Origin: Vespa crabro
Taxonomy: Eukaryota > Arthropoda > Insecta > Hymenoptera > Vespidae
NCBI RefSeq assembly: GCF_910589235.1
Contig: NC_060974.1
Span: 4,604,003 to 4,668,002 of the forward strand
Length of the DNA stretch: 64,000 bases
Direction: 5' to 3'
Every line of letters begins with the position of its first letter. Position 1 is the first letter of the stretch. Shown here in pieces: positions 37,795-48,630 of the stretch. The notes beneath the pieces are model-generated. The model searched no databases. It saw only the letters and a list, made by a program, of their open reading frames with translations, and was not told the DNA's origin. A program made the translations under genes and the position numbers.

Positions 37795-40178
37795 TCTCTC
37801 CAATAAGATTGCATTTCAGAAAAATTTAATGCTACAAGTAAATAAGTGATATTAGAATAAAATTTCTTGTAGGATCATAAAATTAAAATAAAAATATTTT
37901 CTCTTTTAGGGACGTAAAAATGGAACGATTAAGATCTGGGGTGAAAGTGGCAAAGACAGAGATGACTTTTCATGGTTATTATGTACAAATAGACAAGCTC
38001 ACGAACCGGAACGACTCATGCTCACACAAATTATAGCCGGTGATAGTCTCTTGCGACTTGGGCAACGTCTTCATGACTGTCGATCGGAATGGGGAATTCC
38101 TCAGCATTGTGGTTGTTCGTTCGTTTCACCCGGTCAGCCAAACGAGAGTTTGAGAAATTTAATAAAGGGCGAGACAGTTTCTGTTCTTAATGGAAACATT
38201 AAGCAAGAACCCAAAGAGGAGAAAAAAATAAATGAATCTAACGGAGCATCGGAGAACAAAGTGAATGGCGAGGATAAGAATTCTCCATTGAATTGGTTGG
38301 CAGATGTGGCGTTGCAAAATCAAGATAAGAACGAAAGTGGATCGAGTTCGGATTCCGACGAGGATCGTGAGGGCAATTATTCAACCTTGAGAGAGTTATT
38401 AATTAGGCCATCCCACAAATCTAATGGTAATGGGTCGAGATCAAATTCACCAACAAATAATCCTGGTAATACCAATCCTCCTTCTGGAACTAACACTCAA
38501 AACAATATCACCAAATCTGGGAAGAAATCGAAAATGGATACGCTTGATGAAGTAATAACTAGCGTGATAGAGCACACCGTAACGAAAGAAAGGGAGAGTG
38601 GTGGACTGGACGACGATGAGAAACCAAGAGAATTGAAACATTTTGTACGAAGATACAAATGGACTCAGAGAGGCCGAGAACCATTACCCATAAGAATCAT
38701 GACGTTAACGGAGAGCAAAAGTATTTATCCAGACGTACCACATTCATGGCTGTGCGATGGCAAATTGCTCAGGTTAAACGATCCAAATAATCCAAACAAT
38801 TATAGAATTTTCCAAGATCAATGGAAACGTGGACAGCCAGTGATCGTCTCGGATGTAGCTAAATCCCTGGACATGGACCTTTGGCATCCGGACTCCTTTG
38901 CGAAAGATTTCGGAGACAAAAAAAATGATCTTATAAATTGCATGACTGGAAATTTGGTACCGAATCAACCGATGCGTAAATTCTGGGAAGGATTCGAACA
39001 CTTTTCGAAACGACTGAAAGACGAGAGGGGAAATCCTATGCTATTGAAGTTGAAAGACTGGCCGCCCGGCGATGATTTTGCCGAATTGTTGTCAACACGT
39101 TTTGTTGATTTAATGAAAGCTCTCCCATTGTCGGAGTATACGCATCGACATGGTAGATTGAATTTAGCGAGCCATTTGCCCGATTGTTTTGTAAGACCAG
39201 ATTTAGGTCCTAAAATGTATAACGCATATGGTTCGGCACTTCATCCGAACAAAGGTACCACAAATCTTCACTTGGACATTTCTGATGCGGTTAATGTCAT
39301 GGTATACGTCGGCATACCTAAAGATACCGATAACGATGAGTATGTCAAAGGTAAGTCGCGCAGCAACGTCTTCTAATCAAATAATTTAATGGTTTCAATA
39401 ATGTTGAAATATCCAATTTGAAAGTTTTAATCAAAGAATAAGACCAAAGTCTTAATTATCGTGTAAAATCATCAATTACATCATTGATTACAGAGGCATT
39501 AAGAGCTATAGACGAAGCAGGCTGTGATATTCTGACGCGTCGTCGTGTTCGCGAACGCGGCGAGGCACCAGGAGCATTGTGGCACATTTATGCGGCTCGC
39601 GATGCAGATAAAATTCGTGACTTATTAAATGCCGTTGCATTAGAACGTGGTGCGCGTTTAGAGCCTCATCACGATCCGATACATGATCAGAGCTATTATC
39701 TAGATGGGCCTCTGCGTGAACGATTATATCGCGAATATGGTGTCGAAGGGTAAGCTGCTAGCTTTTTTTTTTTATTCATTCACGTTGTTCCCATTAAATA
39801 TTCCAACATAAAAGTTCTAATGAATCGCTTTTGTTTGTTCCTTTGTTTTTATTTCCTTATAGATACTCTATTGTGCAATGTCTTGGGGATGCCGTTTTCG
39901 TGCCAGCAGGTGCACCGCATCAGGTCCGTAATCTTCACAACTGTATCAAAGTCGCCGAGGACTTTGTATCTCCGGAAAATGTTTCCCATTGTTTCCATCT
40001 AACGCAAGAATTCCGTGAATTATCGGATTCCCATACAAATCACGAGGATAAACTGCAAATTAAGAACATTATCTATCATGCCGTTAAAGATTCTTTGACT
40101 GTATTAGCGAATGCCAAGGAAGAGGCCCTTGCCAAATTGAAAACTGGTAACGAGACGAAGATTAAAGAAGAAACGTAG
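20412..40178 (+). CDS. Kdm3: JmjC histone H3K9 demethylase of the KDM3/JMJD1C type (5' incomplete)
   Basis: Nuclear Fe(II)/2-oxoglutarate-dependent demethylase that removes methyl groups from histone H3 lysine 9. Exons found: 20412-20556, 32096-32446, 32562-34793, 35827-36046, 36501-36910, 37028-37241, 37603-37751, 37910-39350, 39494-39749, 39863-40178. All phases agree and give about 1,910 residues. Order: charged E/R coiled coils; a long His/Pro/Ser-rich disordered region with a CtBP-like PLDLG; a KLKKAWLQRHS motif I know from the family; a first Cys-rich segment (36680-36910); the C6 zinc finger CDVC...CRKCGFVVCIDCYK; an LRELL nuclear-receptor box; the split JmjC domain. Metal ligands are visible as HxD (39269-39277) and H (39918-39920). 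The first exon starts mid-codon, so at least one upstream exon is missing. Joining 20412-20556 to the rest rests on phase and similar coiled-coil composition. Confidence 0.9.
21640..21860. promoter_or_regulatory. Islet with CAGGTAG and E-box words
   Basis: A non-repetitive GC-richer islet in the long Kdm3 intron. It holds CAGGTAG at 21710-21716, which matches the heptamer bound by Zelda in flies. It also holds a CACCTG E-box at 21758-21763 and further CCTGCC words. Open frames across it read as low-similarity peptides. Enhancer function is inference. Confidence 0.25.
22441..22484. repeat. (CCTA)n tract
   Basis: Imperfect CCTA tetranucleotide repeats. The reverse-oriented TAGG/TAGA repeat lies at 26806-26850. 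The four-base unit differs from the five-base insect telomere repeat TTAGG. Confidence 0.85.
23391..23436. repeat. 46-base T homopolymer
   Basis: Uninterrupted T run, the longest in the window. It could be the fossil tail of a minus-strand retro-insertion, but no element body was recognised beside it. Length in an assembly is unreliable for such runs. Confidence 0.9.
23500..24530 (+). repeat. Three diverged tandem copies of a 370-410-bp unit
   Basis: Shared landmarks recur in the same order. AGCTCGTAATTA occurs at 23742 and 24109, with a GGCTCGTAATTA form at 24516. AAAATAATGACGCGGAAAC near 23869 recurs as AAAATAATGATGCGGAAAC near 24268. Blocks resembling TTCGAATAATTAA and GATCGGTGnTA recur in each copy. 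Periods are 367 and 407 bases. Copies differ by many substitutions, so this is an old complex tandem repeat rather than a simple satellite. Confidence 0.75.
24770..24960. promoter_or_regulatory. CG-rich islet with octamer- and homeobox-like words
   Basis: The segment starts with CGCGCG-rich DNA. It contains ATTTGCAATGCAAA (24828-24841), close to paired POU octamers, then ATTAATTA (about 24861-24868), a homeodomain core. It is non-repetitive and lies beside long simple-sequence tracts. Function is inferred from composition and motif words only. Confidence 0.25.
25971..26187 (+). promoter_or_regulatory. Paired CRE-like sites
   Basis: The eleven-base word GTGACGTAATG occurs twice, at 25971-25981 and 26177-26187. 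GTGACGTA recurs at 26743-26750 and TGACGTAG at 27105-27112. TGACGTAA is a bZIP (CREB/ATF or PAR-type) half-consensus. An exact 11-mer repeated within 210 bases of non-duplicated sequence suggests selection, but this was not tested against background. Confidence 0.35.
28837..28881. repeat. (TA)n microsatellite
   Basis: About 22 TA units, followed after a short gap by further TA-rich sequence to 28935. Confidence 0.95.
31682..31720. repeat. (GA)n microsatellite
   Basis: About 19 perfect GA units, 0.4 kb upstream of a Kdm3 exon. Confidence 0.95.
34794..35826 (+). other. Kdm3 intron with a promoter-like islet
   Basis: GTATCT donor after PPK and TAG acceptor before VKRKKG. Most of it is AT-rich with a short (CT)n near 35656. 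The exception is 35160-35300, which has CG dinucleotides, GCCAT words and a TCAGT initiator, listed separately. Confidence 0.8.
35190..35300 (+). promoter_or_regulatory. Candidate internal Kdm3 promoter
   Basis: CG-richer than the surrounding intron. It contains GACGCCATTTTC and CGCCAT words (GCCAT is the Pho/YY1 core, often near insect transcription starts) and a perfect TCAGT initiator at 35242-35246. A transcript starting here would skip the disordered N-terminal half and keep the zinc fingers and JmjC domain, similar to shorter fly-type KDM3. No TATA or clear DPE is seen. Confidence 0.3.
37668..37751 (+). other. KDM3 C6-type zinc finger
   Basis: Codons for CDVC, then CRKCGFVVCIDCYK at the end of the exon. 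This finger directly precedes the catalytic exon in all KDM3 proteins and is required for activity in studied members. All expected cysteines are present. Confidence 0.9.
39100..40020 (+). other. KDM3 JmjC catalytic domain (split over three exons)
   Basis: The domain carries the family motif THLHLD-like TNLHLDISDAVN at the end of exon 37910-39350, giving iron ligands H (39269-39271) and D (39275-39277). The middle exon carries PGALWHIYAARD and HDPIHDQSYYLD. The last exon carries VPAGAPHQVRN with the third ligand H at 39918-39920. All three ligands are intact, so the enzyme is predicted to be catalytically competent. Confidence 0.9.
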
Positions 40179-40352
40179 CCATAGGCCCCTCACCGTGATC
40201 GTAAGATCCAAGAATCATTGTCTTGAATATAAGTCCTTCGCGTCTTGTCGCGAGAAAGTTCTATTTGCTTCGAGTTCTAGAAGCTATTCATGGAGAGTGA
40301 GAGAGAGAGAGAGAGAGAGAAAGTTTTTAAAAGTGCGAGGCACATTTTAAAA

Positions 40353-40409
<57 letters not shown>

Positions 40410-40636
40410 TCGAGAATAATGCACTCCGAAGAGAGACAGACATCGCGTGGTGGTGTAAGAATTTGTTGTGATATTTGACGAGTAAACTCGCGTTTAATTT
40501 TCTACATAACATTGGCTGAGCCAATCGAGGTTATTCGTTATTTCGTTTGACTTCCGTTTCCTTTTTCTTGTTTATCTTTCTTATTTTTTCCTTATTTTTT
40601 ATTATTATTCTTTTTTTCTTTTCTTTTTTCTTTCTT

Positions 40637-40674
<38 letters not shown>

Positions 40675-40959
40675 CCCTATTACCCGTTTCCTTTTCTCCT
40701 ACCCGAAAAACGCTATCGATGGACATGAAGTCCGTGGAGTTTTTCATTGAATTTTATATGGATCGGTCAAGACTAATGCCCGTGTCCACTTTACGATTGT
40801 GATACCAACAGGACTTTGGATCATACATTATTTGTAATTAATTATATCGTGCCTGTATTCAATACACACTGTCTATGTCATATATAAATGTAGATAATCG
40901 GTTATCGTATAATAAGATCCTAACTAGAATCTGTGAGAGATTTTGTCTAGACTTTAGAG

Positions 40960-41025
40960 ATGATGCTGCTGCTGCTGCTGATGATGATGATGATGCTGAT
41001 GCTGCTGCTGCTGCTGCTGCTCATG

Positions 41026-41058
<33 letters not shown>
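40960..41058 (+). repeat. CTG/GAT trinucleotide array
   Basis: Alternating blocks of (CTG)n and (GAT)n over about 100 bases downstream of the Kdm3 stop codon. It translates as A/D runs in one frame but is not within a supported exon. Confidence 0.9.
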
Positions 41059-41322
41059 ATACATACCTTTGTGCAATTAGTTTGTCGATTAAATTGTTAG
41101 CTGGCTCGGTGAGATTACTCTTGAGTTTCATTATCGTGTGCTCCCATCATAATTCGGTGCTTTCGGTAGTGAATAATAATGATCTTGGCTCAACGAGTTC
41201 ATTTGATCATATTTTCTCGCTTCTTTATATTGTGCTCCATATATATAGAAAAAAAGTATATATATATATATATATATACACATATTATGTGTATATATAT
41301 ATATATATGACGGGAACATGAT

Positions 41323-41328
41323 AATAAA
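41323..41328 (+). promoter_or_regulatory. Candidate poly(A) signal for Kdm3
   Basis: AATAAA about 1.15 kb after the Kdm3 stop, following a TA-rich tract. Other AATAAA words exist further right (for example near 42849), so cleavage at this one is only a possibility. Confidence 0.3.
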
Positions 41329-42420
41329 ATACTGCCTAATTGATTCACTTTAATGCATGTGTACTATCGATCAACAGATTGCGTACATCTGTGTGTTTAT
41401 TGTGCGGCCGACGTTACATCGTTGTTTGTACCTGTTTTCACAACTTGTGTCGACTAATATATACCTTACTTTAACGTGAAAGTATGCCGATTCGAGGAAA
41501 ATACAAACTTTTGACAATTATTATTCGCTTATTCGAATATCAGAAAAGAAAAAGGTAATAATAAACGACGGACGAGAGTAAAAAAAAACGATAGAAATAT
41601 GTAGGAATGATAATCTCTATTGGATTGGAACAATTACACATGTATGTAACAACACACATGCAGTTTTTGCAATTTCATTAAGTCATGTTTTTGACTTGTG
41701 ATCTCCTATAGTCAACAACGGGAAAGATAAAACAAAATGAAGAAGAAAAAGAAAAAATACAAAGAAGAAATGAATCGAAACTGTTATTTTTATCAAAGTA
41801 CTCGAGCCGTCTTTTATCCGATGAATGGAAAACAAAAACAAACAAAGGATAATGTAAATTGATATCGTAATAATGCTAACGATAAAAAAAATGAACTACG
41901 ATAACATTATTTAAAGTGAAAGAAAAAAAGGAATAATATACAAGAAAAGAATGAAAGAGAGAAAAACAATGTAATAAGTTTCAAAGTGCCAATGTGAACG
42001 ATGATGTGGAGACATCAAATAATAAATGTGTACGCGTTGTATATCTCGTAAGCGTAGGTAGCAAACAAGAGGAGTAGGAAGAGGAGGAGGAGGAGGAGGA
42101 GGAGGAGGATAGAAAAAGAAGAAACAAAGAAAGAAAACAAAAGTAAAAGATAACAAATGGTTAGTTAAGCAAAAAGAATCGCGCGCACCAGATGACAGGG
42201 CTGAGTTCCTATCACTGAAACAATTTGCGTCAAACAAATCACACATCGCGCTATTTACAGTGTTACGTACTTGAACAATTCTTTCCGTCTAATCGTAATG
42301 CGAGCGTATAATAACCGACTCCATCTTGAATTTCTCGAAAAAAAGAAGGCGCTATTGTATATTTATAGATGTTTTTGAAACGTGCGACAGACAAACAAAA
42401 AATTTTTCCGCGTCGCGATT

Positions 42421-42424
<4 letters not shown>

Positions 42425-42465
<41 letters not shown>
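42425..42465. repeat. 41-base A homopolymer
   Basis: A run of A followed by several AAAAAAGTAAT units to about 42520. The unit structure suggests microsatellite growth rather than an mRNA tail. Confidence 0.9.
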
Positions 42466-42469
<4 letters not shown>

Positions 42470-43012
42470 TAAAAAAAAAGTAATAAAAAAAGTAATAAAA
42501 AAAAGTAATAAAAAAAGTAAAAAAAAAGAAGAAGAAGATATAAGAAGAAAGAGAAAACATTACGTATTTCTGGCAAAAGAGACAATTTCTTGTTTTTTTT
42601 TTCTCTTTTTTTTTTTAGATCGTGTACTCCGCTAACTTGCGCTTTTATCGATCGAAAAATGTCAAGGACGGTACGTTGGAATAAGTAAAAGTGAATAAAA
42701 ATAATGAAGAAAGGTTAAAAAAAAGAAAAAAACGGAGAGAGAGAGAGAGAGAAAGAGAAAGATAACCAGTGAAATCCTGAAATCCGCAATTTCTTTGATC
42801 TCAACATTTGTCTAGCATACAACGACTCGATAAAATAATATTTAATGAATAAATCTTAAATATCGTAGTATTACTAAGTGCGTTAATCTTATGGAGATGA
42901 TAAGTATCAAACAACAACAACAAATTACCCTTTTATTGACCCTTCGAAGGAACATTGTATAAAGTAACAAAAGACGTACTCTGTGTATTATTGCTGCAGG
43001 CAAAGCTATTAT

Positions 43013-43081
43013 TTTTATTATTATTATTAATTATTATTACTATTATGATTACTATTAATATTATTATTATTATTATTATTA

Positions 43082-43130
<49 letters not shown>

Positions 43131-43133
43131 ATT
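43013..43133. repeat. (ATT)n array
   Basis: ATT trinucleotide repeats with a few interruptions. Both strands stay open for long stretches, which explains the spurious Ile/Leu- and Asn-rich frames there. Confidence 0.95.
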
Positions 43134-43414
43134 ATTATTTGTTCTCTTGCTACGTGTAAATATACATTTATACATGCATATATGTATACATATACATATA
43201 TAAATACGAATGAAAATTTTAGAATTAAGAGGATACACACTCCACGAAACACGAAAAAATTACACTACGTGCGTATAGGTAGATAGTCCATTATACCATT
43301 TATTATTATAATTATTACCATTACTACGATTAAATATTATTAACGAAGAATACGATATCTAAATGTTGCTAAATATATCGCGGCGGAGCACGGTTATGAG
43401 AGAAAAAGAGCGAC

Positions 43415-43434
43415 CGAGAGAGAGAGAAAGAGAG

Positions 43435-43480
<46 letters not shown>
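43415..43480. repeat. (GA)n microsatellite
   Basis: GA repeats of about 66 bases with early interruptions (GAAAGA, GCGAGA). Confidence 0.95.
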
Positions 43481-43484
<4 letters not shown>

Positions 43485-44290
43485 ATATACATTAAGATAA
43501 AAAAATAAAAGTCGAAAACTTGTATGTGTCGCGAGTGCGCGAACCTTAGGGGATACGTATGTGCGCGTGTGTTTCCCATGTATGTGTGTGTATGATCATG
43601 AGCGAAAATTTAAGCCAGAAAAAGCACGAGAGTAAAACACAAGGGGCCGTGTTTGGGGGCGGAATGGAATGGATGAATTTACATGTACAGCTCTAAAAAA
43701 AGAAGAAAAAAAAAAAAAAGAAAAAAAAGGAAAAAAGAAGAAGAAAAAATATCCTAAAAGTAATCCACCCCCAGAGTCCCGTACCACCCCACCACCGGCC
43801 GCCCCTCAGTCATAGCAAGTTATGAACCGCGGGCCGGCAGGTCTGAGTATAATTTTTTGTACTGTGTAAATGTAAGAACATACGTTTGAATAAGAAAAAT
43901 GTTTATATTATGAAAGATCTTGTCTTTTATTGTTTATAAACATTTCTACTATTTCTTTTCTATGTACGAGCGCATTCTCATATGCACATCGGTTATATGT
44001 CAGGATGGTATAAAAGAAAATTATGTCCATTTGTTTTTAAATCGATTTTAAATGAAACGATATAATATAAATATATATTTTCTTTTATCGATGTGGTTTA
44101 GTTAGATCTTTCAAATTATAATAACGAATTAATAATATTGGATCAATTGACGATTTTTGAATTGTTTTAAATGGCTCCTCTTTCATTCAGCAACATTTTT
44201 CTGATTACTTTCTAAAAGCTATATTTAGTTTATAAAACCTATTAGTTGAAAGTTGAATTAACAGTTTAATATGATATTTTGCTGTTTCAG

Positions 44291-44346
44291 TTGATCAAGT
44301 TAGCAAATATGACGATGAAGAAGTAGATCAAGTATTTGAAACTTGA
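44291..44346 (+). CDS. Possible alternative terminal exon of Kdm3
   Basis: A good acceptor (TTTTGCTGTTTCAG, ending at 44290) is followed by an open frame of 18 codons rich in D and E, ending in TGA at 44344-44346. Reading TT|GAT|CAA needs one base from the previous exon. A GT donor inside the last Kdm3 exon (CTG|GTAACG, exon end 40146) leaves exactly one base, giving GTT (Val). The spliced tail would read KLKT then VDQVSKYDDEEVDQVFET. It would replace the nine residues after KLKTG. The donor is weak at position +5, and there is no transcript evidence. Confidence 0.4.
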
Positions 44347-44783
44347 AATGTTTAAAATTTCAAATCTCAAAATGGTCGCTGATCTTTTTTTTTTTTTTTA
44401 GATTAATTCGTCGGTATGCGTTTCTCAATAGTGACTTTTCAGAGGGCACCACTGATGTGTATGTGTTTTATATCGAATTTTATATGTCACAATTCTACGA
44501 AAAAAAATTACAATTCGACCTAAGTTCGCGTTTGTTACACTACATTCTGTAATTATTTAAATCCGTAGTGATACAACGTCACGTTACACAAATGAATATA
44601 AAAATTTGCAATTTTACAATTAGTCGAAGTGAGTCGGTTATTATACCATAATCATTTTCAAAAGTCCTGAGTAAAATAATTTACGTAGATTATAAACGTC
44701 TATATAAGGAAAAAAAAATATTATATGTTTATTAGATATTTTGGATTCTAGATAATATATTTAAAAACGTATTATTGCAAAAG
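44347..44783 (+). other. Gap between the possible Kdm3 terminal exon and Bola1
   Basis: AT-rich DNA of 437 bases with no clear motif. It must contain the Bola1 promoter if that gene has its own. No TATA or initiator stands out beyond words expected in AT-rich sequence. Confidence 0.5.
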
Positions 44784-45312
44784 ATGAATAATATGACACA
44801 AACGAAACCTATAGAATCATCGATAAGAAAGAAACTAAAAGAATCATTCGATCCGTATTTCATTGATGTTATCAATGAATCTTATATGCACAATGTACCT
44901 AAGGGATCAGAAACTCATTTTAAAGTAGTAGTTGTTTCTGAACAGTTCGATGATAAACCTCTGATTATGGTAAGAATATTACATTATATATTACAATAAA
45001 AATAATATACTTATGTTGATAAAATGTATTGATCTAAAGCAAATTTATTAACACATTACCATTCAAAGGCATAAAAATATGATTTCTTTTGTTGACTGCT
45101 TATAAAATGCCAAAGACAATAATATAAATCTGGATGGTAATGTGTTAAGAGTAATTCTTATATCATTCAATCAATCTTCTTTATTATAAATTAATAGTAA
45201 TATTACAATAAATTTCTCCTCTTATTTAGCGTCATCGTATGGTACACGATTTATTAAAAGTTGAGTTACATGACATACACGCACTTTCCATCGTAGTAAG
45301 TTTTCATTATTA

Positions 45313-45345
<33 letters not shown>

Positions 45346-45486
45346 TTTTTAATGTTGAGCAATTATTGATTTCATGTAAATAATATTAAAATATTTTTGT
45401 AAAAGGCAAAGACACCTGAACAATGGGAAAAAAGTAATAAAACATTTACGCCCAGCCCTGCATGCAGAGGAGGTTTCGGAAAATGA
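44784..45486 (+). CDS. Bola1: BolA-like protein 1
   Basis: Small mitochondrial BolA protein; family members bind monothiol glutaredoxin with a bridging [2Fe-2S] cluster and protect or deliver iron-sulfur clusters. Exons 44784-44969, 45230-45295 and 45406-45486, all phase 0, giving 110 residues, close to the usual animal size. The fold signature is visible in order: FKVVVVSEQF; then, across the first intron, LIMRHRMVHDLL; HDIHALSI; and, after the second intron, AKTPEQW; it ends SPACRGGFGK. The His of HAL is the conserved cluster-ligand position. I chose the ATG at 44784; an in-frame TTG nine bases earlier is not a likely start. The stop lies 127 bases from the facing ash2 stop. Confidence 0.93.
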
Positions 45487-45544
45487 TATGTATCAGTACA
45501 TAAAGATTGTATATAAATATTGATATGAACGTTGAAATATACTG

Positions 45545-45560
45545 AATAAAATTTAATAAA
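45545..45560 (+). promoter_or_regulatory. Bola1 poly(A) signals
   Basis: AATAAA occurs at 45545-45550 and 45555-45560, 58 and 68 bases after the Bola1 stop. Cleavage 10-30 bases on would place the mRNA end at about 45570-45590, inside the probable 3' UTR of the opposite ash2 transcript. Confidence 0.6.
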
Positions 45561-45603
45561 ATAATTTAATTGTTTAAAAACAGATAATTAAAAATTAAAA
45601 TAT

Positions 45604-45609
45604 TTTATT
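45604..45609 (-). promoter_or_regulatory. ash2 poly(A) signal
   Basis: AATAAA on the minus strand, starting five bases after the ash2 stop codon. If used, the ash2 3' UTR would be only some 20-40 bases long and would meet the Bola1 3' end. Confidence 0.45.
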
Positions 45610-45613
45610 AATG

Positions 45614-48591
45614 TCACAAGGAAAACGTGTCTAATCTTAATCTTCCTTCATTCTCAGTTAGGTAGAGTATATCTGCCATAGACTGTTCTGCAATTGCTTC
45701 TTCCGCTTTATCATGCATCTGTAAAGTGCATACACACGCACACACGCACACATGCTTATTACAATTGGTAATATAATTTAAATATTGTAAACATCGACGT
45801 ATTTATTGTAATAATACTTACACCTCGGAAAGCAGTATCGGTAGGAGGACACTTAAAATTGGGTCCAAAATTTACAGAAACAGTTGCACTTTTATGTATT
45901 GAGACAGTAGGAAAATATGCTCCTCTATTGATATCTATAAAAGCTTCACCTTGATTGATACCATTTCTATAATATACGATTTTACTCCCTGGTAGAGATT
46001 TTAAGGCTTTTAATGCTTCCGGTACTTGATCCTTCTCCTCGTAATAAAGGTGACTCTTGAATTTTACTAAAGGCTAAATTACAGATATCTGTGATTACTT
46101 GAAACGTACGTGAAATGTATTAATCTAAAATTAATTAATTAATCTATTATTTACTCTATCTTTATATGTATTTGGAATATGTGACGCATCATATGTATCA
46201 GGTAAAGATATAAGAAATCCTAATGTATCTCCTTCCCCATAACCATTGCTATAATGTTTTCCTCTACTTTCATGAAATCGTGTACCTTTCCTGCAAGATA
46301 GAATTAAAAACAAATTTTATTATGGAAAAAAAGGAAGAAAATAATAAAAATGTACAAGCATGTTTTCCAATGTACATTTTCTTCATATATTATAGAATAT
46401 TTTATTTAAAAGAAGAAACTCTCTTATACGTACCTAGACCTCCAAGAATATCCAAATTTGTCATAGCCTAATGGTGCTTGTAGATTCGCATATTCTTGCG
46501 CCCAACCAAGCCTAGTAGCAGATCCTTCAGGCATTTCTTCGATAGTAGCTTCCCAGTACCAAGTCCCTTTACTTACACCTAAATTAGACTTACATTAAAA
46601 ACATCATGTATTTATGATAATTATACATTTTTACTAAATTGCTCAATTGCTTTATTTAAAATTTCATAATGTCTGCGTTTAATGTCGTTATCGTAAAATC
46701 ACAAAACATTGAAGAAAATCTTTGATTTATAACAAATATTTAACACATACTATGTGTGGCTCTGACCATGCAATATCCTTTTTCACCGGTGACTGCTAAT
46801 CTGTCTTCTGAAACTCTTAATTGTGGGGCACGATCATGTAAAGCAAGTAATACTGCACTTGGACTTAGAGGCCTATATAACCAACCGGGAATAGGTTTTC
46901 CTGCCCAATCACTACTTTCATCAAACTCCTATAACATCGAATGATAGTGATGATTATTATACGTATTCGCATTTACTCACCCATTCTTCTTCAAGAATTT
47001 TTAAACAAGATAGATTTTATCTACTTGTCTGAAAGGTGCATGAGGATCTGGTTCTGCAAGTATATATCTGTATCCATCTTTGTTAAAAGGATGCTCAAGA
47101 GGATAACCATGTGCAGGCAATTTAGGTGCTGTCATATCTGAACTTCTTCCTTTTTTTCCAGGACCTGTGCCTGCCCCTTCTCCAGGAAGTTTGCGTTTTG
47201 CATTACGACCACGAAGTCCTCCGCTTAATGGCACTTGATATTCCATGATAATAGAAAGAATTATTAAGCTGAATGTGTTACAGTATTAATATATTCTAGA
47301 TCATTGTGTCATATAATAAAAATTTGTTTGGTATTATGCTTAAACTGTTAAATTATTGATTTAATATGTTTGTTTTAGTATACATGCAATAATTAAAATC
47401 TTTTTTAAAAGAAACGATATTTTTTTTCAAAAAGTCAAATAATTTAAATAAATTTATTGTGAGTATTAGACTATTTGATCTGCACATTACTCTTATTAAT
47501 AGCTTGTTATGTGATATTGTGGTAGTGATTTCTTTGATAAGATAAGATATACGTATATACGTATACTAATAATCAGGTTTAGCAATGTATCTCACTTAAA
47601 AAATGAAGACAGAGTAAAGGTTTGATTATTATTATATTATTTATATAATAAAGAATATAGTCAGTTCTTTTGTACTTTTAATATTAAAGAAATGTATTAT
47701 AGGGTGGATAATATTATAATTTGCTTACCAACATGTTGCACACCCATTTCTGTAACTTTCAAATGGCCTCCCTTGATCATTGCTTCATAATTAGGCTTAA
47801 TTAATACAAGATCTGGACTTGCAAGTCCAAACAACTGGCCTTCTGCATTATTTTCATCCATAGTAAATAATGTACCAACATCTTTCAATAATGCTCTGTG
47901 TATCTGAAATTACAATTCAGTACTTCAGATCAAAATAGTAGATCTTATATCTATGGAATCTGCAAAGTGTCAATTAACTTTTCTTTTTCATTTTTATCAA
48001 TTAAATCTAACAATAGGGATATTTGTAAGTTTTATTTCCAATAATACATAAAGAATTTTACAAATTGAAAATGAAAGAACGTAAAAAAAATTTTAATGAT
48101 ACGTACAATCAAAAATGTTTTATTCGTTATTGTTCTATGTAGAAATAAAACAATTTATTATTATTACAATAAGAAAGGAACTGAACTTTTATGTAATACC
48201 GTACGAAAATATGATAGAAGAAATAAAATAATAATAATCAAATCTCAGAAAGACAAGTTATTAAATGAAAAAGTTTTATTTGATAAACTAACTTACTGTA
48301 GCATGCCAAGACTGTGTAACTCTGCGAGGCATTGTTGTCATGCTTTCCCAATGACATTCGATAAAAGGTATTATATCTTTATCCTTATGAAATAATGTTC
48401 TTTGTTCACTTTCTTTTTGGCAAATTTGTAATAAATTAGCTATTGCAGTAACACACATTTGCGGAAAAGCTTTAAGAAAAAACATGACATTTAATTCAAA
48501 ATTTATTGCCTACCTTAAGAGAAATCTTTCTTTCTTCCAAAAGATATCATTTCTTTTCATCATTATTATTATTAATAATTCATTTTGTAAT

Positions 48592-48630
<39 letters not shown>

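Larger units (their letters stand above)
40179..44290 (+). other. Kdm3 3' UTR or alternative 3' intron
   Basis: After the TAG at 40176-40178 come (GA)n runs (40294-40320, 40356-40402), a T run near 40639-40670, a CTG/GAT array, (TA)n near 41250-41310 and AATAAA at 41323-41328. Beyond this are a 41-base A run (42425-42465), an ATT array (43013-43133), (GA)n (43415-43480) and a GC-richer islet (43765-43850). It may be a long 3' UTR, or an intron in transcripts that use the possible terminal exon at 44291. No other gene was recognised. Confidence 0.6.

Noticed and set aside
42933..43238. Asn/Ile-rich open frames on both strands
   Set aside because: They are produced entirely by the ATT array at 43013-43133.
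44343..44552. 69-codon plus-strand frame before Bola1
   Set aside because: It is AT-rich with a poly-Phe run, shows no family match, and overlaps the end of the possible Kdm3 terminal exon in another frame.
47233..47246. ATG at 47246 as the start of a separate minus-strand gene or the main ash2 start
   Set aside because: The upstream exons encode the Ash2 PHD finger and winged helix in matching phases, so a full-length start at 49324 fits better. A short isoform from this ATG remains possible.
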